Assembly: GCA_025996865.1 (NCBI GenBank) | Contig: BNTV01000050.1 | Span: forward strand, 1-33,730 | Length of the DNA: 33,730 bases | From: Bacteroidia bacterium | GTDB taxonomy: Bacteria > Bacteroidota > Bacteroidia > Bacteroidales > Azobacteroidaceae | Reading direction: 5' to 3' | Shown here: one piece after another, positions 26,501 through 33,224 of the stretch | How positions within the stretch are numbered: the stretch's first letter is position 1 | How the letters are laid out: the number at the start of each line of letters is the position of its first letter | Notes under the pieces: generated by a model | Databases searched by the model: none | The model's input: the letters and a program-made list of their open reading frames with translations, nothing else | What the model was told of the DNA's origin: nothing | Position numbers and translations under genes: made by a program

Positions 26501-26590
26501 TATGGATTGCTTTTCGCTACGGTGATTACTTTGTATATTTTGCCGGCGATTTATTATTGGGTAGAAAGACGTGCAGAGAAAAAATTGTAA
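23510..26590 (+). CDS. czcA: CzcA/CusA-family heavy-metal efflux RND pump
   Basis: 1026 residues, the normal size: twelve membrane helices and two large periplasmic loops. The N-terminus (RGLMLVLFIFLALVGYYSW...IDAYPDIADTSVQVVTQVPGLAAEEIEQQI) is diagnostic of the heavy-metal efflux branch. Transmembrane helix 4 carries IDFGILVDGAIVMME, that is Asp397, Asp403 and Glu410, with the same spacing as the Asp402/Asp408/Glu415 proton-relay triad known for CzcA. This favours divalent ions (Co, Zn, Cd, Ni) over Cu(I)/Ag(I). It extrudes metal from periplasm or cytoplasm using the proton gradient. The channel gene follows 3 bases on. Confidence 0.95.
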   Translation: MLKKIIHIAVHRRGLMLVLFIFLALVGYYSWSRLSIDAYPDIADTSVQVVTQVPGLAAEEIEQQISIPIERALNGIPGLNVMRSKNTFGLSTVILVFDDGVEDYWARQRIQERLTEVELPYNAVPGLNPLTSPTGEIFRYIIESDRLSLREITDLHKWVIIPRLRQITGIADVSNYGGITTQYQIEVDPHKMEEYGITLDDITEKVNKNNVNAGGSMLNKGDLSYVIRGIGLVKDLDDLGRIVIKTVNGIPIYLNDIGGLKYGNLERKGVLGFIDDTRNYSDGVEGIVQMLRGSNPSQVLGEVHKAVDELNSEILPEGTRIHPFMDRTILVNQTLNTVSHTLLAGMALVVLVLILFLRSWRGALLVALTIPFSLLIAFILMHLTDIPANLLSLGAIDFGILVDGAIVMMETILKKRESHPDEILKKKSILDRAVEVAKPIFFSTLIIITAYLPLFAFEHIEKKLFTPMAYTVGYALLGALAVALFLIPGLAFIAYKKPRKISRNRWLERLTESYHHQMTHLLKKPKQVLAFLLIVLAAAGVLSYTAGKDFLPPLDEGAIWIQVQLPSGISIEKSKAMGEELRKTLKSFDEVSYVMTQVGRDDEGAEAFSLSHVECGVGLKPYHTWKRGMTKAKLIEQMNEKLSALPGYTVGFSQPIIDMVMDMVAGAHSDLALKVYGEDIIETRHIADRIVNVLRKIPGAADVAVEQDPPFPQMQIIADRERIARYGLNVSDVTDMIELAIGGASISQVYVGSKNYDVICRFGDETRNSPEKIGDLLLTTASGAKIPLSQVAEIKMTTGPSMITHEMNKRHLTIRINLRGIDLTGFLNKANDVIKKDVNFDRNAYTLKWAGQFENQNRAYSRLAAVIPLALGVMLLLLFGATGKFRQAALMMSIVPLAVFGGMLALNVRGMTLNVSSAVGFIALIGVAIQNGVIMLSHINHLRESGYGLEEAVIDGARHRFRPVLMTASVAVLGLLPASVSTGIGSDVQRPLATVIVYGLLFATVITLYILPAIYYWVERRAEKKL

Positions 26591-26593
26591 ATT

Positions 26594-27868
26594 ATGAGAA
26601 AAGAAACAGTATTGATGATTTTTTTATTCGCTTGCCTTGTTTCTCATTCACAGGAAATAGAAACAAAGCGACAAGTGATTGATTATAAGACCTATATTGA
26701 TTTGGTTCGGAAACAAAACTTGGAATACGCTGCCGAAAAGCTCAACGTCAGCGTCGCCGAAGCGGAAATAAAAGCCGCCAAAGTATTCAACGACCCGAAT
26801 TTAAGTGTAGAATACGCCGATAATGATGACCGCCGTATGCAAATGGGACGTTCGGTATCGGTAGAATTAAGCAAAACGTTCTCCATCGGTAAACGTGGCG
26901 CCAATATTGACTTGGCAAAAAGCGGAAAGGAGTTGAACGAAGCCTTATTGACGGATTATTTTCACCGCTTGCGGGCGGAAGCAACATTGGCTTATCTTGA
27001 AGCGCTGAAACAGTCGGAATTGTATGCCGTGAAAAAAGATTCTTACGACAATATTCGCCGGCTGGCTGAGGGAGACAGCATCCGTTTCAAATTGGGTAAA
27101 ATCACGGATGTGGATGCCGTGCAAAGCAAACTCGAAGCGGATATTGCCGGCAATGATCTTTTGCAGGCGCATGTTGAGTTGCTTAATTCGTTTTCTTCTT
27201 TAGGATTGTGGGCGGGTGTCTTTCAACAAGATAAGATTTACAATCCTGCCGGAAAATTGCAAAAACAAGAGCGTTTATTCGATACCGGACAATTGTTGGA
27301 AACGGCGCTTGCCAACCGCGCCGACCTTGCTGCCGCTCTGAAAAATGTTGATGTAGCCCAAAAGGAATTGAAAGTAGTCCGGCGTGAACGCAACCCGGAT
27401 TTTGACCTCGCACTCGGTTACAATTACAACACCGAAGTCCGGAACGAAATCGCCCCTGCGCCGAAATTCAACGGCGTGACGGTGGGTGTCGCCGTTCCTT
27501 TGAAATTTTCCAATACCAATAAGGGAGCGGTACTGGCAGCAGAATTCCGGAAACAGCAAGCCGAGTTGAATTACCGTCAAGCCGAACTGGAAGTACAGAC
27601 ATCCGTCATGCAAAGTTTACGGCAATATCAAGCGTCGCTCAAGCAGGTCCGGCAGTACGAAACCGGTATGTTGGACAATGCCCGTACGGTGCTTAACGGG
27701 AAAATTTACAGTTACGAGCGCGGCGAAACCTCGCGTCTGGAAGTGCTGGTCGCCCAACAAACATTCGACGAACTCCGGTCGGCTTATATCGAAACGGTTT
27801 TCGGCAGTCTTTCGGCGTTGATAGCGTTGGAACGGAATGCCGGAATTTGGGATATTGAAATTGACTGA
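26594..27868 (+). CDS. Outer-membrane efflux channel (TolC/CzcC type)
   Basis: 424 residues with a signal sequence (MRKETVLMIFLFACLVSHS). Cleavage could be by signal peptidase I before QEIE, or LFAC (Cys14) could serve as a lipobox, so lipidation is undecided. Two outer-membrane-efflux repeats follow, ~30-215 and ~230-420, each of two long coiled helices plus barrel strands (YIDLVRKQNLEYAAEKLNVSVAEAEIKAAKVFNDPNLSVEYAD; LETALANRADLAAALKNVDVAQKELKVVRRERNPDFDLALGYNYN). Supplies the exit duct for the pump encoded just before. The operon ends here, facing the convergent ferredoxin-domain gene. Confidence 0.92.
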   Translation: MRKETVLMIFLFACLVSHSQEIETKRQVIDYKTYIDLVRKQNLEYAAEKLNVSVAEAEIKAAKVFNDPNLSVEYADNDDRRMQMGRSVSVELSKTFSIGKRGANIDLAKSGKELNEALLTDYFHRLRAEATLAYLEALKQSELYAVKKDSYDNIRRLAEGDSIRFKLGKITDVDAVQSKLEADIAGNDLLQAHVELLNSFSSLGLWAGVFQQDKIYNPAGKLQKQERLFDTGQLLETALANRADLAAALKNVDVAQKELKVVRRERNPDFDLALGYNYNTEVRNEIAPAPKFNGVTVGVAVPLKFSNTNKGAVLAAEFRKQQAELNYRQAELEVQTSVMQSLRQYQASLKQVRQYETGMLDNARTVLNGKIYSYERGETSRLEVLVAQQTFDELRSAYIETVFGSLSALIALERNAGIWDIEID

Positions 27869-27921
27869 CCTACGGCGTCAAACGGAAGTGGGAATGGAGG
27901 ATTTGTCTGGGAAATAATTTA

Positions 27922-28446
27922 TCAAATCTTCCTGTCAAAAAACGGATTCTTGGACGAAGCCGAAACCGGAATGGCGAAAACCGTCCGGCAACCTTCCGGC
28001 CAATTCAAAGCTTGTGCGGAATAACCAACCGAAAACATAACCCGCGTATCCAACCGGAAATCGGCAGCGATGGAGCAAGCCGATCCGATAGCGATTCCTA
28101 CATCGACGGAATTGATGGCGCAAGGCACTGCTTGGGGTTTGTCCGCACAAGTCGGATAACCGCAATAAGCGCAGTTCAAATTTTGTACCGATTGACGGGT
28201 TCCTATCAATACGACGGCTTCTGCGGAGAGGATGTTTTCGGCATCTCGGAGAAAAAAATTCATACCGTTTTTTTCGCCTAATTCCTTGGTTTTAGCCGAT
28301 AACGTTTCAATCTCTTTTCCTTCGACGGCGATGATTTCAAGAATATCAACCCCTTTTCCTTTGGGAGCCGTCCGGGCAGCCGTCATCATTTGTTTGACGG
28401 CTGTCATTACTTGCGCGTGGCGCGTTTCTCTTTCGTTTAAAATCAT
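27922..28446 (-). CDS. DUF2148 ferredoxin-domain protein
   Basis: 174 residues from the ATG at 28446; a longer frame to 28503 overlaps the upstream nuclease gene and adds only a lysine/arginine-rich leader. The protein has an alpha/beta start (MTAARTAPKGKGVDILEIIAVEGKEIETL) and a cysteine cluster at 92, 95, 100, 109 and 124 (NCAYCGYPTC, PCAINSVDVGIAIGSAC). This is the pattern of the DUF2148 'ferredoxin domain-containing' family, thought to hold an iron-sulfur cluster. Cytoplasmic, no export signal. It starts 46 bases after the DUF1703 nuclease gene on the same strand; a functional link is not implied by what is known of either family. Confidence 0.88.
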   Translation of the reverse strand: MILNERETRHAQVMTAVKQMMTAARTAPKGKGVDILEIIAVEGKEIETLSAKTKELGEKNGMNFFLRDAENILSAEAVVLIGTRQSVQNLNCAYCGYPTCADKPQAVPCAINSVDVGIAIGSACSIAADFRLDTRVMFSVGYSAQALNWPEGCRTVFAIPVSASSKNPFFDRKI

Positions 28447-28492
28447 AATATGAAAAATATTTGGAATTTTCCTTTTACGCTTTCGTGCAATT

Positions 28493-30076
28493 TTAATTTT
28501 CAACGGTCAATTGTTCTATCCTGCAAGCGACCTCTTTTCCACTGAATGCGATGCCCAGCAGAATGACTTTCCGGTCAAGAAACGGCTCATAATAGCGTTT
28601 TTCCCGGATTTGCGCGATAGCCTGGTCGAGTAGGGTATCCGGTTTTGTGGCGGCGTGGTATTTCAACTCTGCCACTACCGCCAGTCCGGGTTGCTGCAAC
28701 ACCGCGTCTATACGCCCTCGATTGGTCGGCTTTTCGCTTTGAATATTGAAACCGAGCATGGTCATCCATACCTGAAACATGATGTGATAACGGGCTTCAT
28801 TGGCATCTTCGCTTATATTGTCTTCCGGCTGCAAAGGGTAGGGAACGTCGGCAAGCATTCTACGCATATTATTTGTAAAACCCTCTGCATCGAAATCAAG
28901 TATCTGCTGCAACATTTCCCGCCCAAGTTCCGACATTTTCGAAAGGGGATAATTGGTATATGCGTTTAACAAATGCTCCATCAACGACTCTTTTACCTCC
29001 ATGTTAGGTACCTCAAGGGTGTAAAGAGGGTCACCGTTAGTCACCGTTTCATCTGTAATGGTCAAATATCCCGTTTGAAACAGCAGGGGAATATCCTCAA
29101 GCGCATCGGGATCGTAACTGTTGAACGCCGTCGGACCTACAACAACCGGTTCCAGTACGGTTTTGGCAAGGCTGCGTTTTTTCAGCCGGTCTATCAAAAA
29201 AGTAGGCGTACCCGTTTCAAACCAGTAATTGGAAAATTTTTGATTACGGAAAAACATCAGTGTAGAATACGGATTATAAACAGACGTTTTGCCGTCCCAT
29301 GTATAGCCATCATACATTTCACGAATCTTTGCCAACAAATCGTCTCTCGTCATCTTTAAAGATGCTGCCGTTTCGTTGATGTATTCCGAAAAATTACTTT
29401 CCAACTCTTTCTGAGTATAACCACAAATGGAGGCAAACTTATTGTTCATTGTAATGTCGTCGGGACTGTTCAGTACTGAAAAAATCGACACTTTGGCGAC
29501 CTTCGTTACGCCTGTCAGAAAGATAAATTTCAGGTGGTCGTCGTCGGCTTTCAATACCATGTAAAATTTCTGAAGAAATTCACGTACCCCTTCGGCTTCC
29601 GGTTTACCCGTTGAGTTTAATATCGGACGGTCGTATTCGTCAATTAGCACAACCACTTTTTGTCCTGTTTTGCGGTGCAATGATTCTATCAATTCCGAAA
29701 AACGGCTGGAAGCAAACCGGCGGATAAGGGTTATGTCGTTGGCAGTTGCGATTGACTGCAAAAAATCGGACATATCCATTTCCATATTTTCCCTGCTGCC
29801 ATGCTCAATATTCGTCCAGTCTATCCGGATAACAGGATATTGTCGTGTCCAGTCCCATTTGTCGTAGATGTAAAGCCCCTCAAAAAGCGATTGATTGCCT
29901 TTGTAAAGTTCACCCAGCGTACTGACAAGCAGCGACTTTCCAAAACGGCGAGGACGCGAAAGAAAAACAATGTGCGAATTTGTAAGTTGATGTATTTCTT
30001 TTGTTTTGTCAACATACAAAAAATTTCCACTGCGCAATTCTTCAAACGATTGGATGCCAATTGGTAATTCTTTCAT
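28493..30076 (-). CDS. AAA-ATPase-like/DUF1703 PD-(D/E)XK nuclease
   Basis: 527 residues from the ATG at 30076 (MKELPIGIQSFEELRSGNFLYVDKT is the standard start of the family; the frame open to 30178 translates the hairpin region). N-terminal AAA-ATPase-like domain: the P-loop is RPRRFGKS (41-48) and Walker B is LIDEYD (144-149). The C-terminal DUF1703 nuclease domain has Asp457 (RGRIDAVL) and Glu470-x-Lys472 (AVVAELKYHA), the PD-(D/E)XK core. All key residues are kept and the length is typical. The family is hugely multiplied in Bacteroidota and a few fungi and eludes functional assignment. Unrelated in detail to the DUF234 ATPase at 20290 but with the same ATPase-plus-nuclease plan, and likewise preceded by a strong hairpin. 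Confidence 0.92.
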   Translation of the reverse strand: MKELPIGIQSFEELRSGNFLYVDKTKEIHQLTNSHIVFLSRPRRFGKSLLVSTLGELYKGNQSLFEGLYIYDKWDWTRQYPVIRIDWTNIEHGSRENMEMDMSDFLQSIATANDITLIRRFASSRFSELIESLHRKTGQKVVVLIDEYDRPILNSTGKPEAEGVREFLQKFYMVLKADDDHLKFIFLTGVTKVAKVSIFSVLNSPDDITMNNKFASICGYTQKELESNFSEYINETAASLKMTRDDLLAKIREMYDGYTWDGKTSVYNPYSTLMFFRNQKFSNYWFETGTPTFLIDRLKKRSLAKTVLEPVVVGPTAFNSYDPDALEDIPLLFQTGYLTITDETVTNGDPLYTLEVPNMEVKESLMEHLLNAYTNYPLSKMSELGREMLQQILDFDAEGFTNNMRRMLADVPYPLQPEDNISEDANEARYHIMFQVWMTMLGFNIQSEKPTNRGRIDAVLQQPGLAVVAELKYHAATKPDTLLDQAIAQIREKRYYEPFLDRKVILLGIAFSGKEVACRIEQLTVEN

Positions 30077-30137
30077 GACTTTTTGTTTTAAAATATCTAC
30101 GAAGATAAACAAAATAATTGAAAGCAAAAAAAATAAA

Positions 30138-30182
30138 ATAAGTGGCGGAATGTCTGTATAAAATAAACATTCCGCCACTTAT
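30138..30182. repeat. Perfect 16-bp inverted repeat between secG and the nuclease gene
   Basis: ATAAGTGGCGGAATGT (30138-30153) and its exact complement (30167-30182) flank a 13-base loop reading TTATTTTATACAG on the minus strand. Its edge is 61 bases from the nuclease start codon and 55 bases past the secG stop. On the minus strand it is followed by ATTTTATTTTTTTTG, so it fits an intrinsic terminator for the secG operon well. The length and perfection of the arms exceed what a terminator needs, and its position matches that of the hairpins before the other two nuclease genes. Confidence 0.9.
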
Positions 30183-30237
30183 GCGAACATTTCCGTTCCG
30201 TTGGGGACAAAAAGATTGATGACAAAAGACAGTCGTA

Positions 30238-30597
30238 TTATTCCACCGGAGTTTGCGTACCGCTTTCTTCATCGGGAACAGCGGTTCCAAACGGAGCGGT
30301 AGTATTCGGATTTGTTGTATTTTCTCTTAAATTTATAATTTCGTTTTTGAGAGAATCGTCACTCGAACTTGTTTTATTGGCTACTGCAACAGAAGCGATT
30401 ATGCTTCCAAGTACAACCAAACCGGCTAAAGTTGCAGTTGCTTTTTCAAGAAAATCGGTCGTTTTGCGAACGCCCATTACTTGATTGGATGAAGAAAAAC
30501 CTGCTGCCAAACCTCCTCCCTTGGAGTTTTGAATAACTACAAAAAAGATTAACGCGAGCGAAAAAATTACAATTAAAATAGTAATAAAGATATACAT
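30238..30597 (-). CDS. secG: Preprotein translocase subunit SecG
   Basis: 119 residues. Two membrane helices (YIFITILIVIFSLALIFFVVIQ and ATATLAGLVVLGSIIASVAVA) joined by the diagnostic loop QNSKGGGLAAGFSSSNQVMGVRKTTDFLEKAT. SecG assists SecYE during protein export across the inner membrane. The C-terminal ~45 residues are a polar, Asn/Thr-rich tail (NTTNPNTTAPFGTAVPDEESG), longer than in E. coli but usual in Bacteroidota. Starts 1 base after the TPR gene's stop, so translation is probably coupled. Confidence 0.95.
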   Translation of the reverse strand: MYIFITILIVIFSLALIFFVVIQNSKGGGLAAGFSSSNQVMGVRKTTDFLEKATATLAGLVVLGSIIASVAVANKTSSSDDSLKNEIINLRENTTNPNTTAPFGTAVPDEESGTQTPVE

Positions 30598-30598
30598 T

Positions 30599-31342
30599 TT
30601 ATCCTGTTTTATTTTTGTTAATATTAATTAAATCTTCCAACATTTGAATTTGGTCTGCAAAGTAACTACTTTTTTCCGGATAATGCAAGACTATTTTACA
30701 AATAATTTCCAAAGCTTTGTCATATTTTCGCTGTTTGATATAAATTTTTGCTAAAGTTTCGGAGAAAAAATCGCTGTCATCGACTCGTTCCACGTCCGGA
30801 ACTGGCGTTTTCTCGTCTTTATCCGGGTCTTTTAATTCAATTTTTACAGGAGAAATTTCGTCTTTTGCCAAAAATTTGTCAATGGCATCCTGAAATTGCA
30901 AGGGTTTGATCTCCTCCGGTTTTTCTTCCTGATTTTCAGATAAATAGTAGTTGAGATAATCGGTTGAAATAGCAGAAGGATTTTGTATTTCTTCTGTTTC
31001 TGCAACCAATTCTTCTTTTTCGGACAAAAAAGAATCAATTAAATTGAAAACGGACTCCGAATTTTGGGGAATTTCATGTTGCAAGGCTTCAATCTTATCC
31101 AAGTCGAAATAATGATTTTCAACCAAAAAGAAAAGCTTTCTCCGGTCGTTCAGATAAATCGCCGTTTTCCGCAAGTCATACAGGAAGTACGCATCTTCTA
31201 AATGAAAGAGATTCAGCGTATAAAGCAAATGCGCCGTTTGGAAATAAGGATATTCTTCGATTATTTTCGATAAACTTGCCAGCGTTTTCTCGTCATACCG
31301 GGAATCTTCGTGCATTAAAGCAATTATATTTTCTGTATGCAT
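30599..31342 (-). CDS. TPR-like protein of the lptE-secG cluster
   Basis: 247 residues from the ATG at 31342 (a TTG three codons earlier is possible). Predicted soluble: no signal peptide or membrane helix. Helical N-terminal part (IIEEYPYFQTAHLLYTLNLFHLEDAYFLYDLRKTAIYLNDRRKLFFLVE), an acidic low-complexity middle (~110-190, rich in Glu and Lys), and a C-terminal TPR unit (SETLAKIYIKQRKYDKALEIICKIVLHYPEKSSYFADQI). Found between lptE and secG in many Bacteroidota genomes; role unknown, presumably protein-protein contacts in envelope assembly. 12 bases after lptE. Confidence 0.85.
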   Translation of the reverse strand: MHTENIIALMHEDSRYDEKTLASLSKIIEEYPYFQTAHLLYTLNLFHLEDAYFLYDLRKTAIYLNDRRKLFFLVENHYFDLDKIEALQHEIPQNSESVFNLIDSFLSEKEELVAETEEIQNPSAISTDYLNYYLSENQEEKPEEIKPLQFQDAIDKFLAKDEISPVKIELKDPDKDEKTPVPDVERVDDSDFFSETLAKIYIKQRKYDKALEIICKIVLHYPEKSSYFADQIQMLEDLININKNKTG

Positions 31343-31354
31343 ATTCTTCAAAAT

Positions 31355-31873
31355 TTACCAGTTCGCAACCGTTGCATTATAAATCATATCGACTATTTCA
31401 TTCACGATTTCTTTAACTAACTCATCTTCAACAGACTCCAACGGTCTATTGCTGTCAAATTCCCGGAAACCCGAAAATGTTTGATCTACATCCTTGTTGG
31501 TTTCCTTGTTATTGATGTAATGAACCCGGATAGAAATAGTCAGTCGAGTTTTTGAAGCATAGTCATCTTCCCGGACAGCTTGTCCCGCCAACTGATAACC
31601 GGTAATTTCGCCTTCTATCTCAATATCCGCATTGTTATCCATTTCTTTCAGCCGGGTCTGTTCGATAAACCTCTTTTTCAACGCAAGGTCAAAAACCTGA
31701 GTAATAAGCGGATAATTAGGTGTCCGGTTGGGAAATTCGGAAATATGAATGGTTTTTGTCATGTCATAATTGATACTTCCGCCTTCAAATTTATAGGAAA
31801 TCGAGCAAGCCCCCCAAATACCCCCCACAACTAAACCAATGAATAGATACACAATATGCTTCTTAACATCCAT
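31355..31873 (-). CDS. lptE: LPS assembly lipoprotein LptE
   Basis: 172 residues from the ATG at 31873. Lipoprotein signal with Cys23 (GIWGAC), then the Bacteroidota LptE pattern SISYKFEGGSINYDMTKTIHISEFPNRTPNYPLITQVFDLALKKRFIEQTRL and the beta-strands IEIEGEITGYQLAGQAV. LptE plugs the LptD barrel and helps insert lipopolysaccharide in the outer leaflet. Family member by pattern and by its place between the sigma-54 activator and the TPR gene. Confidence 0.92.
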   Translation of the reverse strand: MDVKKHIVYLFIGLVVGGIWGACSISYKFEGGSINYDMTKTIHISEFPNRTPNYPLITQVFDLALKKRFIEQTRLKEMDNNADIEIEGEITGYQLAGQAVREDDYASKTRLTISIRVHYINNKETNKDVDQTFSGFREFDSNRPLESVEDELVKEIVNEIVDMIYNATVANW

Positions 31874-31874
31874 A

Positions 31875-31894
31875 ATTCTCAATTTTCAATTTTC
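31875..31894. repeat. AATTTTCAATTTTCAATT-type spacer repeat
   Basis: The 27-base gap between the regulator and lptE is made of CAATT/TTCAATT units, the same kind of AATTGAGA-like repeat as at 33140-33222. A Bacteroidota intergenic simple repeat; no role seen. Confidence 0.6.
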
Positions 31895-31900
31895 AATTCT

Positions 31901-33133
31901 TCACTCCAGCCCATATTCCTTAATCTTCCGGTACAAAGTCCGTTCCGAAATTTTCAGATCCAAAGCGGCATTCCGCCGTTTACCTTTGTGTCGTTCCAAA
32001 GCCTTCCGAATCATTTCTTTTTCAACCTCATTCAACGACATAGTCGCTGTCGGGAAAATATCCGGTTCGTGTTCCTTCTCCTCTTCTTCCGTATATTCAT
32101 CGGCATACGGAACCGGTTCATCAACGATTATCTTTTTGGGAATATCCTGACTGACAGGATGTTGATATACCGGATGATTCAAATCCGTTGGAACTTGCGA
32201 ATTGAGCTTGCCCAATTCCGGTACCAACTTCTTTAAATCGTTAATATCCTTCCGCATATCGAACAGAATCTGATACAAAATTTCCCGTTCGTTGTTGAAT
32301 GTCCGTTGATCGGAATCCGAATTCATCAAAGCGGGCAACTGGTCAAATTCGGGAGTGACTAAATATGCTTTCAGAACATCCGCCGAAATCGCCCGTTCCT
32401 GCTCGATGATAGACATCCGCTCTGTAATATTTTTCAATTCCCGGATGTTTCCCGGCCAACGATATTTGACCAAAACCGCTTTGGCTTCTTCCGTCAAATG
32501 AATCGGAGGCATCTGATATTTTTCGGCAAAATCGCTCGAAAATTTCCTGAATAACAGGAGGATGTCATCTTTCCGGTCACGCAGGGGCGGAATATTAACC
32601 GGAACCGTATTCAAACGATAATACAAATCTTCCCGGAATTTTCCGTTGCGGATGGCTTTCAATAAGTCCACATTGGTAGCGGCAACAATACGCACATTCG
32701 TTTTCTGCACTTTGGACGAACCGACTTTGATAAACTCGCCGTATTCCAAGACTCTCAACAAACGCGCCTGGGTGGCCAAAGGCAATTCCCCAACTTCGTC
32801 CAAAAAAATAGTGCCTTTGTCGGCTACTTCAAAATATCCTTTTCGTTCGGCCAAAGCTCCTGTAAATGAGCCTTTTTCATGCCCGAAAAGTTCCGAATCA
32901 ATCGTTCCTTCGGGAATGGCTCCGCAATTGACGGCAATGTACGAACCATGTTTCCGGGAACTGTTCTGATGAATAATCTGGGGAAAAACTTCCTTCCCTA
33001 CCCCACTCTCGCCAATAATCAATACCGTCAGGTCAGTAGGGGCAATCAAAATCGTTTTTTCAATTTCCCGATTGAGTAAGGGGCTGTTTCCAATAATCCC
33101 GAACCGTTGCTTTATTTGTTGAATATCAAGCAT
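31901..33133 (-). CDS. Sigma-54-dependent transcriptional activator
   Basis: 410 residues. No receiver or sensor domain; it starts almost directly with the AAA+ domain: Walker A GESGVGKE (41-48), the sigma-54 contact loop as GSFTGA (88-93; most relatives have GAFTGA), Walker B TIFLDEVGE (~108-116), and ATNVDLLKAIRNGKFREDLYYRLNTVPVNIPPLRDR. A ~100-residue acidic, poorly conserved linker leads to a Fis-type helix-turn-helix (ALERHKGKRRNAALDLKISERTLYRKIKEYGL). It opens RpoN promoters. Being first in the operon with lptE, TPR and secG, this single-domain activator is a conserved Bacteroidota neighbour of envelope genes; its inputs are unknown. Confidence 0.95.
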   Translation of the reverse strand: MLDIQQIKQRFGIIGNSPLLNREIEKTILIAPTDLTVLIIGESGVGKEVFPQIIHQNSSRKHGSYIAVNCGAIPEGTIDSELFGHEKGSFTGALAERKGYFEVADKGTIFLDEVGELPLATQARLLRVLEYGEFIKVGSSKVQKTNVRIVAATNVDLLKAIRNGKFREDLYYRLNTVPVNIPPLRDRKDDILLLFRKFSSDFAEKYQMPPIHLTEEAKAVLVKYRWPGNIRELKNITERMSIIEQERAISADVLKAYLVTPEFDQLPALMNSDSDQRTFNNEREILYQILFDMRKDINDLKKLVPELGKLNSQVPTDLNHPVYQHPVSQDIPKKIIVDEPVPYADEYTEEEEKEHEPDIFPTATMSLNEVEKEMIRKALERHKGKRRNAALDLKISERTLYRKIKEYGLE

Positions 33134-33139
33134 TTTTTT

Positions 33140-33222
33140 AATTGAGAGTTGAGAATTGAGAATTGAGAGTTAGAAGTATTCAATTAAAAAAATTCTCAAC
33201 TCTCAATTCTCAATTCTCAATT
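33140..33222. repeat. AATTGAGA repeat array forming a 32-bp hairpin
   Basis: 33140-33171 is made of AATTGAGA/GTTGAGA units and faces its near complement at 33191-33222 (29 of 32 positions paired, the rest G-T wobbles). It fills the gap between the thrA stop and the regulator start on the minus strand and could end thrA transcription. Such arrays are dispersed in Bacteroidota genomes. Confidence 0.85.
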
Positions 33223-33224
33223 GT

